A DNA stretch of 64,000 nucleotides, taken from contig NZ_QGHC01000001.1 of NCBI RefSeq assembly GCF_003148905.1, forward strand, positions 273,128 through 337,127, given 5' to 3'. The notes below the pieces were generated by a model. It made no database searches. It worked only from the letters and a program-made list of their open reading frames with translations, and was not told the DNA's origin. The DNA comes from Fulvimonas soli. Its GTDB lineage: Bacteria > Pseudomonadota > Gammaproteobacteria > Xanthomonadales > Rhodanobacteraceae. Shown one piece after another: positions 44,079 to 53,632 of the stretch; the stretch's first letter is position 1, and each line of letters starts with the position of its first letter. Both the position numbers and the translations under genes were made by a program.

Positions 44079-44968
44079 AGACCCGCGACCGACTGCGCAT
44101 CGCCATGCAGAAATCCGGCCGGCTCACCGAGCCGGCGCTGGAGCTGCTCAAGCGCTGCGGACTCACCTTCCGGCAGAGCCGCGACAAGCTGTTCTGCTTC
44201 GGCGAGGGCGAGCCGGTGGACCTCTTGCTGGTCCGCGACGACGACATCCCCGGCCTGATCGCGCAGGGCGTGTGCGACCTCGGCATCGTCGGCCGCAACG
44301 TGCTCGACGAGTTCGCGCTCACCGCCGGCCGCGACGTGGCGCCGCTGGCCGAATGGCGCGCGCTGGGCTTCGGTCGCTGCCGGCTGTCCATCGCGGTGCC
44401 GCAGGAGATGGACTATCGCGCGCCGTCGGACCTGGCCGGGCTGCGCATCGCCACGTCCTATCCCGGCCTGCTCGGCGCATGGCTGCGCGGCCAGGGCGTC
44501 GGGGCGGGCGTGGTGACGCTGGCCGGCTCGGTGGAGATCGCGCCGCGCCTGGGCACGGCGGACCTGATCTGCGACCTGGTGCAGAGCGGCGGCACGCTGG
44601 CCGCCAACCAGCTGCGCGAGACCGAGGTGCTGCTGGAGAGCGAGGCGGTGCTGGCCGGGCCGCAGACGCTGCCGGCCGACGAGCGCGGCGACATGATCGA
44701 GCTGCTGTTCCGGCGGCTGGACGGCGTGATCCAGGTGCGCGAGTCGCGCCTGCTGCTGCTGCAGACCTCGCGCGGCGCGCTCGACGCGGTGGTGCGGCTG
44801 CTGCCGGGCGGCCCGCAGCCCACGCTGCTGCCGGTGGCCGGCCAGCCCGACCAGCTGATGCTGCAGGCGCTGTGCGCGGGCGAGGTGAGCTGGCGGCAGC
44901 TGGAGGAGATCAAGAAGGCCGGCGCGCGCGAGATGTTCGTGCTGCCGGTGGAGAAGATGCTCGCATGA
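44075..44968 (+). CDS. hisG: ATP phosphoribosyltransferase (long form)
   Basis: A 297-residue enzyme catalysing the first, feedback-controlled step of histidine synthesis. RLRIAMQKSGRLTEPALELL is the family start, and GTADLICDLVQSGGTLAANQ carries the PRPP-binding region. The ~75-residue C-terminal ACT-like domain (LLPGGPQPTLLPVAGQPDQL, VSWRQLEEIKKAGAREMFVL) shows the long HisG_L type that binds histidine, so no HisZ is needed. ATG overlaps the stop of the TrpR-like gene. Confidence 0.96.
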   Translation: MKTRDRLRIAMQKSGRLTEPALELLKRCGLTFRQSRDKLFCFGEGEPVDLLLVRDDDIPGLIAQGVCDLGIVGRNVLDEFALTAGRDVAPLAEWRALGFGRCRLSIAVPQEMDYRAPSDLAGLRIATSYPGLLGAWLRGQGVGAGVVTLAGSVEIAPRLGTADLICDLVQSGGTLAANQLRETEVLLESEAVLAGPQTLPADERGDMIELLFRRLDGVIQVRESRLLLLQTSRGALDAVVRLLPGGPQPTLLPVAGQPDQLMLQALCAGEVSWRQLEEIKKAGAREMFVLPVEKMLA

Positions 44969-44994
44969 GGGCTGATTCTCGCTCTGGTCGCCAT

Positions 44995-45094
44995 CCCGGC
45001 GGAAGCCGGGTTCCAGTGGCTCCGGGCAGTCGGAGGCAAAGGCACTGGATGACCAGCCCTTCGGCTGTTGAAAGGCGCCTCCTGCTTTCGCAGG
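44995..45094. repeat. Dispersed repeat in the hisG-hisD gap
   Basis: CCCGGC-GGAA-GCCGGG (44995-45010), followed by TTCCAG, and CCTGC-TTTCG-CAGG with AATGACG (45081-45100) are the hallmark parts of a short intergenic repeat common in Xanthomonadales, whose usual form has CGCGAAAGCGGGAATCCAG. It fills most of the 213-base gap, the only sizeable break in the operon, and can fold into stems in the his mRNA. Confidence 0.6.
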
Positions 45095-45181
45095 AATGAC
45101 GGGTGGAAGCCGGATTGCTTGGACCATTCTCGAGATGCAGACCGACATGAAAAACGTGGCTTGCGCGAAGGGCCGGATGGC

Positions 45182-46504
45182 ATGAGACGGATCGACTGGA
45201 ACGCGCTCGACGACGCCGGCCGGCGCGAGGCGCTGGCGCGTCCCGCGCAGTCGCGCGCCGCGGAGCTGAAGGCCGGCGTCGCCGCCATCGTCGCGCAGGT
45301 GCGCGCGCGCGGCGACGCGGCGCTGCGCGAGCTGAGCGCGGAATACGACGGCGCCGCGCTGGATGCGCTCGAGGTTTCCGAAGCGGAGTTCGACGCCGCC
45401 GAGGCCGCGCTGGACGAGCCGCTGAAGGCGGCGATCCGCGAGGCGGCCGCGCGCATCGAGGCCTTCCACCGCGCCGCCGCGCCGCAGCCGGTGGCGGTGG
45501 ACACCGCGCCGGGCGTGCGCGTGGAGCGCGTGCTGCGCCCGATCGCCCGCGTGGGCCTGTACGTGCCCGCCGGCAGCGCGCCGCTGCCCTCGACCGCGCT
45601 GATGCTGGGCGTGCCGGCGAGGATCGCCGGCTGCCGCGAGGTGGTGCTGTGCTCGCCCGCGCGCGCCGACGGCCGCTGCGACGCCGCCGTGCTGTACGCC
45701 GCGCGCGTCACCGGCGTGCGCCGCGTGTTCAAGCTGGGCGGCGCGCAGGCGATCGCCGCGATGGCCTACGGCACCGGCAGCGTGCCCAGGTGCGACAAGC
45801 TGTTCGGTCCCGGCAACGCCTGGGTGACCGAGGCCAAGCTGCAGGTCTCGGCCGAGCCGGACGGCGCGGCCATCGACATGCCGGCCGGCCCGTCGGAAGT
45901 GCTGGTGATCGCCGACCAGGCGGCCGATCCGGCCTTCGTCGCCGCCGACCTGCTCTCGCAGGCCGAGCACGGGCCGGATTCGCAGGTGATCCTGCTGTCC
46001 GACTCGGCCGCGCAGCTCGACCGCGTGGCCGCCGAGGTGGCGCGCCAGTGCGCGGCGCTGCCGCGCGGCGCCATCGCCGGGCGCGCGCTGGCGCAGAGCC
46101 GGTTGATCCTGGTGGATTCGCTGGCGCAGGCGGTGCAGGTGAGCAACCTCTACGCGCCCGAACATCTGATCCTGCAAGTGACGCAGCCGCGTGCGCTGCT
46201 GCCTGCGGTCGAGAGCGCCGGCTCGGTGTTCCTCGGCGCCTGGACGCCCGAGTCGGTGGGCGACTACTGCAGCGGCAGCAACCACGTGCTGCCGACCTAC
46301 GGCTACGCGCGCAGCTACAGCGGCGTGTCGGTGGCGAGCTTCCAGAAGCAGATCACCGTGCAGGAGCTCAGCGCCGACGGCCTGCGCGCGATCGGCCCGT
46401 GCACCGCCACGCTGGCCGCCGCCGAGCAGCTGGAGGCGCATCGCCGCGCGGTGGCGCTGCGGCTGGCCGCGCTCGACGGCGCCGCCGCGGAGCGCCGCGC
46501 ATGA
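45182..46504 (+). CDS. hisD: Histidinol dehydrogenase
   Basis: A 440-residue zinc enzyme that oxidises histidinol to histidine in two NAD steps. [59 protein letters not shown] and [11 protein letters not shown] carry the NAD and zinc-site residues. ATG 45182 is chosen as the in-frame upstream Met lies in repeat DNA. The stop overlaps the hisC ATG (ATGA). Confidence 0.96.
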   Translation: MRRIDWNALDDAGRREALARPAQSRAAELKAGVAAIVAQVRARGDAALRELSAEYDGAALDALEVSEAEFDAAEAALDEPLKAAIREAAARIEAFHRAAAPQPVAVDTAPGVRVERVLRPIARVGLYVPAGSAPLPSTALMLGVPARIAGCREVVLCSPARADGRCDAAVLYAARVTGVRRVFKLGGAQAIAAMAYGTGSVPRCDKLFGPGNAWVTEAKLQVSAEPDGAAIDMPAGPSEVLVIADQAADPAFVAADLLSQAEHGPDSQVILLSDSAAQLDRVAAEVARQCAALPRGAIAGRALAQSRLILVDSLAQAVQVSNLYAPEHLILQVTQPRALLPAVESAGSVFLGAWTPESVGDYCSGSNHVLPTYGYARSYSGVSVASFQKQITVQELSADGLRAIGPCTATLAAAEQLEAHRRAVALRLAALDGAAAERRA

Positions 46505-47634
46505 GCGTGCTCGATCTCGCGCGGCCGGACATCCGCGCCCTCCAGCCGTATTCCTCGGCGCGCATGGAGGCCAGCGGCGGCCGGGTGCTGCTCAACGCCA
46601 ACGAGTCGCCGCTGGCGCCGTTCGGCGACGAGGGCCTCGGCGCCAACCGCTATCCCGATCCGCAGCCGGCCGCGCTGGTCGGGGCGCTGGCCGCGCTGTA
46701 CGGCGTACGCCGCGAGCAGGTGCTGGTCGGCCGCGGCAGCGACGAGGCGATCGACCTGCTGGTGCGCGCGTTCTGCCGCGCTGGGCAGGACGCGGTCCTG
46801 GTGCAGCCGCCGACCTTCGGCATGTACGCGGTGTGCGCGCGCATCCAGGGCGCGGCGGTGCTCGAGGCGCCGCTGGCCGCGGATTTCTCGCTCGACGCCG
46901 AGGCGCTGCTCGCCGCGGTGACGCCGGCGGTGAAGCTGGTGTTCGTCTGCGCGCCCAACAACCCCAGCGGTCGCGGCGTGCCGCGCGCGACCGTCGAAAG
47001 GCTGGCGCAGGCGCTCGCCGGCCGCGCGCTGCTGGTGGTGGACGAGGCCTACGTCGAGTTCGCCGACGAAGGCAGCGTGGCCGACCTGCTGGACCGCCAC
47101 GAGCACCTCGCCGTGCTGCGCACGCTGTCCAAGGCCTGGGCGCTGGCCGGCGCGCGCGTCGGTGCGCTGCTGGCCGACCCGCAGGTGATCGGCCTGCTTC
47201 GCCGCATCCTGCCGCCGTACCCGCTGCCGCTGCCCTGCGTGCAGGCCGCGCTGCGCGCGCTGTCCGGCGAGGGCCGGGCGCAGACCGCCGCGCGCGTCGC
47301 GCAGGCGCGCGCCGAGCGCGCGCGCATGGCCGCGGCGCTGGCCGCGCTGCCGGGCGTGCGCGCAGTGCTGCCCTCGCAGGCCAACTTCCTCGCCGTGCGC
47401 TTCGACGACGCGGGCGATGCCTACCGCCGCCTGCTCGACGCCGGCATCGTGGTGCGCGACGTGCGCCGCTATCCCGGCCTGGCCGACGCGCTGCGCATCA
47501 CCATCGGCACGCCGGAGGAGAACGACCGCGTGCTGGACGTGCTCGCTTCCGGTCGGAACGCTGCCGGCGAAGCGGCCCTTTTGAAGGGGCCGGTCCTGGA
47601 GGGCCGGGGTTTTGCCGAGGGGCCGGCATCATGA
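46501..47634 (+). CDS. hisC: Histidinol-phosphate aminotransferase
   Basis: A 377-residue PLP enzyme. [40 protein letters not shown] and the PLP lysine in [17 protein letters not shown] are intact, as is [19 protein letters not shown]. The final ~25 residues ([20 protein letters not shown]) go beyond the usual end and are encoded by GC-rich DNA with three GGGCCGG repeats, a likely addition. Stop overlaps the hisB start. Confidence 0.95.
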   Translation: MSVLDLARPDIRALQPYSSARMEASGGRVLLNANESPLAPFGDEGLGANRYPDPQPAALVGALAALYGVRREQVLVGRGSDEAIDLLVRAFCRAGQDAVLVQPPTFGMYAVCARIQGAAVLEAPLAADFSLDAEALLAAVTPAVKLVFVCAPNNPSGRGVPRATVERLAQALAGRALLVVDEAYVEFADEGSVADLLDRHEHLAVLRTLSKAWALAGARVGALLADPQVIGLLRRILPPYPLPLPCVQAALRALSGEGRAQTAARVAQARAERARMAAALAALPGVRAVLPSQANFLAVRFDDAGDAYRRLLDAGIVVRDVRRYPGLADALRITIGTPEENDRVLDVLASGRNAAGEAALLKGPVLEGRGFAEGPAS

Positions 47635-48755
47635 ACGCGACCCGCAAGATCCTCTTCGTCGACCGCGACGGCTGCCTGATCGTCGAGCCGCCCGACGAGC
47701 AGATCGACAGCTACGACAAGCTGGACCTGCTGCCCGGCGTGGTCGCCGCGCTGCAGCGCTTCGTCGCCGCCGGCTACGAGCTGGTGATGGTCACCAACCA
47801 GGACGGGCTGGGCACCGACGGTTTTCCCGAGGAACATTTCCGTGGGCCGCACGAGCTGCTGATGCGCATCCTCGCCTCGCAGGGCATCCGCTTCCGCGAG
47901 GTGCTGATCGATCGCAGCTTCCCGCACGAGGGCCGGGACACGCGCAAGCCCGGCACCGGCCTGCTGCGCCACTACCTCGCCGACGACGGCTGGAGCCGCG
48001 CCGCCTCGGCGATGGTGGGCGACCGCGAGACCGACCTGCAGTTCGCCGCCAACCTGGGCGTGCGCGGCTTCCGCGTGGGGCCGCAGGGCATCGGCTGGGC
48101 CGAGGTGGCGCACCGGGTGCTCGACGCGCCGCGCATCGCCAGCGTGCAGCGGAACACCAGGGAGACGCGCATCAGCGTGCGCGTGGACCTGGACCAGGCC
48201 GCCGAGCCGAGGGTGCGCACCGGCCTGGGCTTCTTCGACCACATGCTGGAGCAGATCGGCAAGCACGGCGGCTTCGCGCTGGAGCTCGACTGCGACGGCG
48301 ACATCCACATCGACGAGCACCACACCATCGAGGACTGCGCGCTGGCGCTGGGCCAGGCGCTGAGGCAGGCGCTGGGCGACAAGCGCGGCATCGGCCGCTA
48401 CGGGTTTTCGCCGGACGATCTGCCGTTGCAGGAAACCCAGGCATCCGGCAGGCTCGGCTTCACGCTGCCGATGGACGAGTCGCGCGCCAGCGCCGCGCTG
48501 GACCTGTCCGGCCGCCCGTACTTCGTGTTCGAGGGGCGGTTCCCGCGCGAGCGCGTGGGCGAGGTGCCCACCGAGCTGGTGCCGCACTTCTTCCGCTCGC
48601 TGTGCGAGACGCTGGGGGCCAACCTGCACCTGTCCGTGCGCGGCGAGAACGCGCACCACATGGTCGAGGGCTGCTTCAAGGCGGTGGCGCGCGCGCTGCG
48701 CCAGGCGATCCGCCGCGAGGGCAGCGAGCTGCCCAGCACCAAGGGGGCGCTCTGA
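47631..48755 (+). CDS. hisB: Bifunctional histidinol-phosphatase/imidazoleglycerol-phosphate dehydratase with an extra loop
   Basis: A 374-residue fusion. The N-terminal HAD phosphatase has [11 protein letters not shown] (DxD) and [15 protein letters not shown]; the C-terminal dehydratase has [40 protein letters not shown] and [20 protein letters not shown] with its manganese ligands. Where homologues read GRYGF-x-LPMDE without a break, this chain has 18 extra residues ([18 protein letters not shown]) between RYG and FTLPMDES. The frame stays open and all other motifs are intact, so the enzyme may still work. Stop and hisH start share TGATG. Confidence 0.95.
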   Translation: MNATRKILFVDRDGCLIVEPPDEQIDSYDKLDLLPGVVAALQRFVAAGYELVMVTNQDGLGTDGFPEEHFRGPHELLMRILASQGIRFREVLIDRSFPHEGRDTRKPGTGLLRHYLADDGWSRAASAMVGDRETDLQFAANLGVRGFRVGPQGIGWAEVAHRVLDAPRIASVQRNTRETRISVRVDLDQAAEPRVRTGLGFFDHMLEQIGKHGGFALELDCDGDIHIDEHHTIEDCALALGQALRQALGDKRGIGRYGFSPDDLPLQETQASGRLGFTLPMDESRASAALDLSGRPYFVFEGRFPRERVGEVPTELVPHFFRSLCETLGANLHLSVRGENAHHMVEGCFKAVARALRQAIRREGSELPSTKGAL

Positions 48756-49345
48756 TGGCGGTGGTCCTGGTCGACGCCGGCGGCACCAACATCGGCTCGG
48801 TGCGCTACGCGCTGCAGCGGCTGGGCGTGGACGCCGAGCTGACCGCCGACGCGGAGGCGATCCGCGCCGCCGACAAGGTGATCCTGCCCGGCGTGGGCGC
48901 GGCGGGGCCGGGCATGGCGCGGCTGCGCGAGCTGGGGCTGGTGGACGTGGTGCGCGGCCTCGCCCAGCCGGTGCTCGGCGTGTGCCTGGGCATGCAGCTG
49001 CTGTGCGCGCATTCGGAGGAGGGCGACACCGCCTGCCTCGGGCTGATCGACGCGCCGGTGCGCCGCTTCCAGGAGAGCGCCACGCTGCGCGTGCCGCAGA
49101 TGGGCTGGAACCGGCTCGCGCAGGCCAGGCCGCATCCGCTGCTCTCGGGGCTGGGCGAGGACGACTGGGCCTACTTCGTGCACAGCTACGCCGTGCCGGT
49201 GGGCCCGTGGACCCTGGCCACCGCCGATTACGGCGGGCCGTTCTCGGCGGTGGCCGCGCAGGGCAACTTCCACGGCATGCAGTTCCACCCCGAGCGCTCG
49301 GCCGCGGTCGGCGCGAAGCTGCTCGGCAACTTCCTCAGGCTATGA
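48755..49345 (+). CDS. hisH: Imidazole glycerol phosphate synthase glutaminase subunit
   Basis: A 196-residue class I glutamine amidotransferase. Nucleophile Cys is in [20 protein letters not shown], and His/Glu of the triad in [40 protein letters not shown] is the family start, with Gly-Gly-Thr as in Xanthomonas relatives. It supplies ammonia to HisF. It overlaps both neighbours. Confidence 0.96.
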   Translation: MAVVLVDAGGTNIGSVRYALQRLGVDAELTADAEAIRAADKVILPGVGAAGPGMARLRELGLVDVVRGLAQPVLGVCLGMQLLCAHSEEGDTACLGLIDAPVRRFQESATLRVPQMGWNRLAQARPHPLLSGLGEDDWAYFVHSYAVPVGPWTLATADYGGPFSAVAAQGNFHGMQFHPERSAAVGAKLLGNFLRL

Positions 49346-50070
49346 GCTTCCAGACCATTCCCGCGATCGACCTGCGCGGCGGCAAGGTGGTGCGCCTGAA
49401 GCAGGGCGACTACGCGCAGCAGACCACCTACGGCGACGACCCGCGCGCCCTCGCCGCGCGCTACGCGCAGGCCGGCGCGTGCTGGCTGCACCTGGTCGAC
49501 CTCGACGGCGCGCGCTCGGGCAGCCTGGAAAACCTCGCGGTGATCGAGGCGATCGCGCGCCTGGGGCTGAACGTCCAGGCCGGTGGCGGCGTGCGCGTGC
49601 AGGCCGACGCGCGGCGCCTGTTCGACGCCGGCGTGGCGCGCGTGGTGCTGGGCAGCGTGGCGATCCGCGAGCCGGAGACCGTCGCGTCGTGGCTGGCCGA
49701 ATACGGCAGCGAACGCCTCGTCATCGCGCTCGACACGCGCCGCGTCGACGGCCGCTGGACCCTGCCAAGCGACGGCTGGACCGAGACCGGGGCGCGCACG
49801 CTGGACGAGCTGGCGCCGTGGTACGCCGCGCATGGCGCGCGGCACCTGCTGTGCACCGACATCGACCGCGACGGCATGCTGGCCGGCTTCAACCTCGACC
49901 TCTACCGCCACCTCGCGGACGTCGCGCCGCAGCTCGCCGTGCAGGCCTCCGGCGGCGTGCGCTCGCTGGACGACATCCGCGCCGCGCGCACGGCCGGCGC
50001 GCGCGGGGTGATCCTCGGCCGCGCGCTGCTGGAAGGGCGCTTCACGGTGGAGGAGGCGCTGGCATGCTGA
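49342..50070 (+). CDS. hisA: ProFAR isomerase HisA
   Basis: A 242-residue TIM barrel. The first catalytic Asp is in [20 protein letters not shown] and the second in [37 protein letters not shown] and [20 protein letters not shown] are phosphate-binding strands. It performs an Amadori rearrangement in histidine synthesis. ATG overlaps the hisH stop, and the end overlaps hisF by seven bases. Confidence 0.97.
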   Translation: MSFQTIPAIDLRGGKVVRLKQGDYAQQTTYGDDPRALAARYAQAGACWLHLVDLDGARSGSLENLAVIEAIARLGLNVQAGGGVRVQADARRLFDAGVARVVLGSVAIREPETVASWLAEYGSERLVIALDTRRVDGRWTLPSDGWTETGARTLDELAPWYAAHGARHLLCTDIDRDGMLAGFNLDLYRHLADVAPQLAVQASGGVRSLDDIRAARTAGARGVILGRALLEGRFTVEEALAC

Positions 50071-50834
50071 GCCGCCGCATCATTCCCTGCCTGGACGTGC
50101 GCGAGGGCAAGGTGGTCAAGGGCGTGCGCTTCCGCGACCACGTGGTGATGGGCGAGATCGTCGACCTCGCGCTGCGCTACCGCGACGAGGGCGCCGACGA
50201 GCTGGTGTTCTACGACATCACCGCCAGCCCCGAGGGCCGCAGCGTGGATCGCGCCTGGATGGAGCGGGTGGCGCGCGCCATCGACATCCCGTTCTGCGTC
50301 GCCGGCGGCATCCGCAGCGTGGAGGAAGCGCGGGCGGTGCTGCATGCCGGCGCGGACAAGGTCTCGGTGAACTCGCCCGCGCTGGAGCGCCCCGGGCTGA
50401 TCGACGAGCTGGCCGCCGCGTTCGGCGTGCAGTGCGTGGTGGTGGGCATCGACAGCCTGCGCGACGCCGACGGCGAATGGCGCGTGCGGCAGTACACCGG
50501 CGATCCGGGCAAGACGCAGGCGCTGGCGCGGCGCACGCTGGACTGGATCGACGAGGCGCAGCGCCGCGGCGCGGGCGAGATCGTGCTCAACTGCATGGGC
50601 AGCGATGGCGTGCGCCGCGGCTACGACCTGGAGCAGCTCTCGGTGGCGCGGGCGGTGTGCCACGTGCCGCTGGTGGCCTCGGGCGGCGCCGGCGCGCCGG
50701 AGCATTTCCGCGATGCGTTCGTCCAGGCCGACGTGGACGGCGCGCTGGCCGCCAGCGTGTTCCATGCCGGCGCCATCGCCATTCCCGCGCTCAAGCGCTA
50801 CCTGCGCGGGCAGGGCGTGACGGTGCGGCTTTAA
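50064..50834 (+). CDS. hisF: Imidazole glycerol phosphate synthase cyclase subunit
   Basis: A 256-residue TIM barrel. [20 protein letters not shown] holds the first catalytic Asp, [20 protein letters not shown] the phosphate-binding part, [18 protein letters not shown] the second Asp region. It makes imidazole glycerol phosphate and AICAR using ammonia from HisH. The gene ends before a 92-base gap with a long inverted repeat. Confidence 0.97.
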   Translation: MLSRRIIPCLDVREGKVVKGVRFRDHVVMGEIVDLALRYRDEGADELVFYDITASPEGRSVDRAWMERVARAIDIPFCVAGGIRSVEEARAVLHAGADKVSVNSPALERPGLIDELAAAFGVQCVVVGIDSLRDADGEWRVRQYTGDPGKTQALARRTLDWIDEAQRRGAGEIVLNCMGSDGVRRGYDLEQLSVARAVCHVPLVASGGAGAPEHFRDAFVQADVDGALAASVFHAGAIAIPALKRYLRGQGVTVRL

Positions 50835-50842
50835 AGGCAGGA

Positions 50843-50904
50843 GAGAGTGCAGAGGAGTGAGAGAAAGCCTTGCTCTTGCCCACTCCTCATTCCTCTGCAC
50901 TCTC
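50843..50904. repeat. Long inverted repeat between hisF and hisIE
   Basis: GAGAGTGCAGAGGAGTGAG (50843-50861) pairs with CTCATTCCTCTGCACTCTC (50886-50904) in 18 of 19 positions, around a 24-base loop. No T-run follows, so it is not a classical terminator. In the his mRNA it would make a very stable hairpin 22 bases before the hisIE start. Confidence 0.85.
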
Positions 50905-50926
50905 TTCCAGATCAAGGGCACCGGAC

Positions 50927-51550
50927 ATGAATGCCACCGATTCCAATCCACAAGCGCCCGACTGGACCAAGGGTGATGGCCTGCTGCCGGCGATCGTGCA
51001 GCACTGGCTGACCGGCGAGGTGCTGATGCTGGGCTACATGAACGCCGAGGCGCTGGCCGAAACGCGGCGCAGCGGTCGCGTCACCTTCTGGAGCCGCAGC
51101 AAGGGCCGCCTGTGGACCAAGGGCGAGACCTCGGGCCACGTGCTCGCGCTCAAGGCCATCCGCCTCGACTGCGACGCCGACACGCTGCTGGTGCAGGCCG
51201 GACCGCACGGCCCGACCTGCCACAACGGCACGTCGAGCTGCTTCGGCGACGACGTGCGGCCGCCGCTGGGCTTCCTGGCCGAGCTGGATGCGCTGGTTGA
51301 GCGTCGCCATGCCGAGCGGCCCGAGGGCAGCTACACCACCCGGCTGTTCGAGGGCGGCGTGCGCCGCATCGCGCAGAAGGTGGGCGAGGAGGGTGTGGAG
51401 ACCGCGCTGGCGGCCGTGGCGCAGGACGACGACGCGCTGCTCGGCGAAGCGGCGGATTTGCTGTTCCATCTCGCCGTGCTGCTGCGCTCGCGCGGGCTTG
51501 CGCTGGCCGATGCGGTGAAGGTGTTGGCCGCGCGGCACAAGCCGGAGTAA
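50927..51550 (+). CDS. hisI: Bifunctional phosphoribosyl-AMP cyclohydrolase/phosphoribosyl-ATP pyrophosphohydrolase
   Basis: A 207-residue HisIE fusion. The cyclohydrolase half has [40 protein letters not shown] and NGTSSCF (zinc cysteines); the C-terminal pyrophosphohydrolase has [20 protein letters not shown] and [20 protein letters not shown]. It performs steps 2 and 3 of the pathway. ATG 50927 has AAGGG upstream; the open frame before it lies in the inverted repeat. Confidence 0.96.
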   Translation: MNATDSNPQAPDWTKGDGLLPAIVQHWLTGEVLMLGYMNAEALAETRRSGRVTFWSRSKGRLWTKGETSGHVLALKAIRLDCDADTLLVQAGPHGPTCHNGTSSCFGDDVRPPLGFLAELDALVERRHAERPEGSYTTRLFEGGVRRIAQKVGEEGVETALAAVAQDDDALLGEAADLLFHLAVLLRSRGLALADAVKVLAARHKPE

Positions 51551-51593
51551 CGCGCCTTTCTCTCGACGCACAGCGGGCGGCCTTGCTTGTCTC

Positions 51594-51712
51594 CGCTCTC
51601 CCATCGGGAGAGGGGCCGGGGGCGAGGGTACGGTCCTTGCGGGTGCCGACCGGATGACGCAGGCCTTCGGCGCCGCCGCCTGCCGGCACCCTCTCCCGGA
51701 GGGAGAGGGATT
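51594..51712. repeat. Short dispersed palindromes, copies 2 and 3
   Basis: CTCTCCCATCGGGAGAGGGG (near 51596) and CCCTCTCCCGGAGGGAGAGG (near 51690) are two members of the CTCTCCC/GGGAGAG family that also occurs at 34075 and 60154. They fill the gap between the convergent hisIE and C13 peptidase genes and could end transcription from both sides. Confidence 0.65.
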
Positions 51713-51760
51713 CGGACTCCGGAGGGAGAGGGAGGGCGTGGAGATACGGCGGGCGTGCGG

Positions 51761-52747
51761 TCAGTTGTTCGATGCCGGCGCGAACGGCACCGCCGTGCCT
51801 TGCGGCACGCCCTTGCGCCACTGCGCCAGCTTGTCGGCGATGCCTTCGCCGATGTCGATCTGCGGCTCGGAAGGCTGGAACCTGTCCTTGCGCTCCCACT
51901 GCGCGATCTCGCCCTGCGCCTGGCGGAACGCGGCGATGAGGTCGTCCGTGCGGTTCAGCGCGTCCACCAGCCAGGCGCGGCCGAAGTAGGTGATGTCCGA
52001 ATCGCTGCCGCAGCCGAAGGAGCTGCGGTCGGCGCGCGCGGCGGTGAGCACCAGCGTGCCCGGGCCGCGCAGCTCGGGCACGAAGCCGCCGGTGTAGCAG
52101 GCATTGACCACCACCACCTTCCACTTGAACGGCCGCCTGCGCAGAATGTCGCCCAGGTCCTGCGCGCCGATCTGGTCCAGCGGCAGCGGGTCCATGTCCA
52201 CCAGCAGGCTGTGGTCCTCGCCGCCGTGGCTGGTGAGGTAGAGCACGAGGATGTCCTGCGCCGGGTCCATCGTGGCGGGCAGCGCGTCGAGCGCGGCCTC
52301 CAGGTTGCTCCAGTTCGCCAGCGGGCGGCGGTCCAGCGTGGCCGGGTTGTTCTCCAGCACCAGCGCGTGCGCGGTCGGGCCGAAGCGCTCCACGAACAGC
52401 CGGGTGGCGTATTCGGCCTCGTTGCGGAACACGTCCTCGGCGCCGTCGCCGGCGAAGGCGAGCAGGTAGAGGTTGGGCCTGCCGGGCACGCGCGGCGTGA
52501 GGTGCGCCAGCGCGGACTTGAGCAGGCGCGGCTGCGCGTAGATCACCTGTTCGGGCGTGGGCGCGTCGTCCGGCCAGGCGTCGTCCGGCTCGTCCTCGTC
52601 CGCTTCTTCCGGCGCTGGCGCCGGCGCGGACGCGGCAACGGCCGGCCGGGCGGACGCGGCAGCGTGGCGGGGCGCCACGGGATGCAGCGCGAGCATCAGC
52701 AGCACGCCGGCGGCGAAGGCGAGCAGTGCGGTCAGGGCGACGCGCAT
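51761..52747 (-). CDS. C13-family (legumain-like) cysteine peptidase
   Basis: A 328-residue protein. One N-terminal helix (LTALLAFAAGVLLMLALHPV) anchors or exports it, followed by an Ala/Pro and acidic linker (EEADEDEPDDAWPDDAP). The caspase-like fold has the catalytic His in ILVLYLTSHGGEDHSLLVDM and Cys in VVVNACYTGGFVPELRGPGT, the two positions that define peptidase family C13. Related eukaryotic members are legumain and GPI transamidase. The bacterial targets are unknown. Periplasmic location is inferred from the anchor. Confidence 0.88.
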   Translation of the reverse strand: MRVALTALLAFAAGVLLMLALHPVAPRHAAASARPAVAASAPAPAPEEADEDEPDDAWPDDAPTPEQVIYAQPRLLKSALAHLTPRVPGRPNLYLLAFAGDGAEDVFRNEAEYATRLFVERFGPTAHALVLENNPATLDRRPLANWSNLEAALDALPATMDPAQDILVLYLTSHGGEDHSLLVDMDPLPLDQIGAQDLGDILRRRPFKWKVVVVNACYTGGFVPELRGPGTLVLTAARADRSSFGCGSDSDITYFGRAWLVDALNRTDDLIAAFRQAQGEIAQWERKDRFQPSEPQIDIGEGIADKLAQWRKGVPQGTAVPFAPASNN

Positions 52748-52764
52748 GGCGGACTCCTGCCGGC

Positions 52765-53454
52765 TCAGGGGAGGACGACGGCGTCGAAGTCGGGATAGGC
52801 CGGATGCCGCGGCGCCTCCGGCGGGGCCTGCGGCGGCCGCACCAGCCAGCCGGTGCGCAGCCCGGCGGCGGCGGCGGCGTCCAGCTCCTCCACCACGTCG
52901 GAGAGGAACAGCACGTGCTCGGGGCGCTCGCCGATCGCCTCGACGATCCGCTCGTAGGAGGCGCGTTCGCGCTTCGGCCCGGTCTCGGTGTCGAAATAGC
53001 CGGCGAACATCGGGGTCAGGTCGCCCGCCTCGCTGTAGCGGAAGAACAGCTTCTGCGCCTGCACCGAGCCGGAGGAATACACGTACAGGTGCAGCCCGTC
53101 GGCGCGCCAGGCGTGCAGCCGCGCGGAGACTTCCGGATAGACGTGGGCGCGGTAGTCGCCGGCCTCGTAGCCTTCCTGCCAGATCATGCCCTGCAGAGCC
53201 TTGAGCGCGGTGGACTTGCGGTCCTCGTCGATCCAGCGCAGCAGCAGCTCGATCACCTCCTGCCGGCTGGCCTCGACCAGCCCGGCCTCCCTGGCCGCCT
53301 CGTGCAGCCAGTGCTGCACCTCGGGCCGGTCCGCATGGGTTTCCACGAAGGCCGGCAGGCGCTTGCGCGCGTAGGGAAACAGCACGTCCTTGACGAAGCC
53401 GATCGAGCTGGTGGTGCCTTCGATGTCGGTGACGATGGCGCGGATGACGGTCAT
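52765..53454 (-). CDS. mtnC: Acireductone synthase (enolase-phosphatase E1)
   Basis: A 229-residue HAD enzyme. AIVTDIEGTTSSIGFVKDVL carries the nucleophile Asp, YVYSSGSVQAQKLFFRYSE the second motif and LFLSDVVEELDAAAAAGL the acidic motif. It converts diketo-methylthiopentyl phosphate to acireductone in methionine salvage. It is the third gene of the mtnB-mtnD-mtnC order, separated from mtnD by 178 bases that hold a REP-like element. Confidence 0.95.
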   Translation of the reverse strand: MTVIRAIVTDIEGTTSSIGFVKDVLFPYARKRLPAFVETHADRPEVQHWLHEAAREAGLVEASRQEVIELLLRWIDEDRKSTALKALQGMIWQEGYEAGDYRAHVYPEVSARLHAWRADGLHLYVYSSGSVQAQKLFFRYSEAGDLTPMFAGYFDTETGPKRERASYERIVEAIGERPEHVLFLSDVVEELDAAAAAGLRTGWLVRPPQAPPEAPRHPAYPDFDAVVLP

Positions 53455-53529
53455 GGCGGCGGCGCGGGGGAGGGGACGGCTAGTTTAACCGCCCCGCGCG
53501 GGGCGTCAGGGCGGCCGTCCATGGCAGCC

Positions 53530-53606
53530 GTGGGAGCGGCCTCCGGCCGCGAGGGAGTGCCGCAAGCATCGGCATTGCAGGCATCGCGGCCGGAGGCCGC
53601 TCCCAC
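53530..53606. repeat. REP-like palindromic pair, copy 5 (reversed order)
   Basis: Here the units face the other way round: GTGGGAGCGGCCTCCGGCCG comes first and CGGCCGGAGGCCGCTCCCAC last, with a 33-base spacer, the longest of the six. It lies between mtnD and mtnC. Confidence 0.9.
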
Positions 53607-53632
53607 CGGGTCCCGCAGGGCTGGCCTTCCGC

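Noticed and set aside
50835-50926. The hisF-hisIE hairpin as a terminator
   Set aside because: No T-run follows, and hisIE continues in the same direction.
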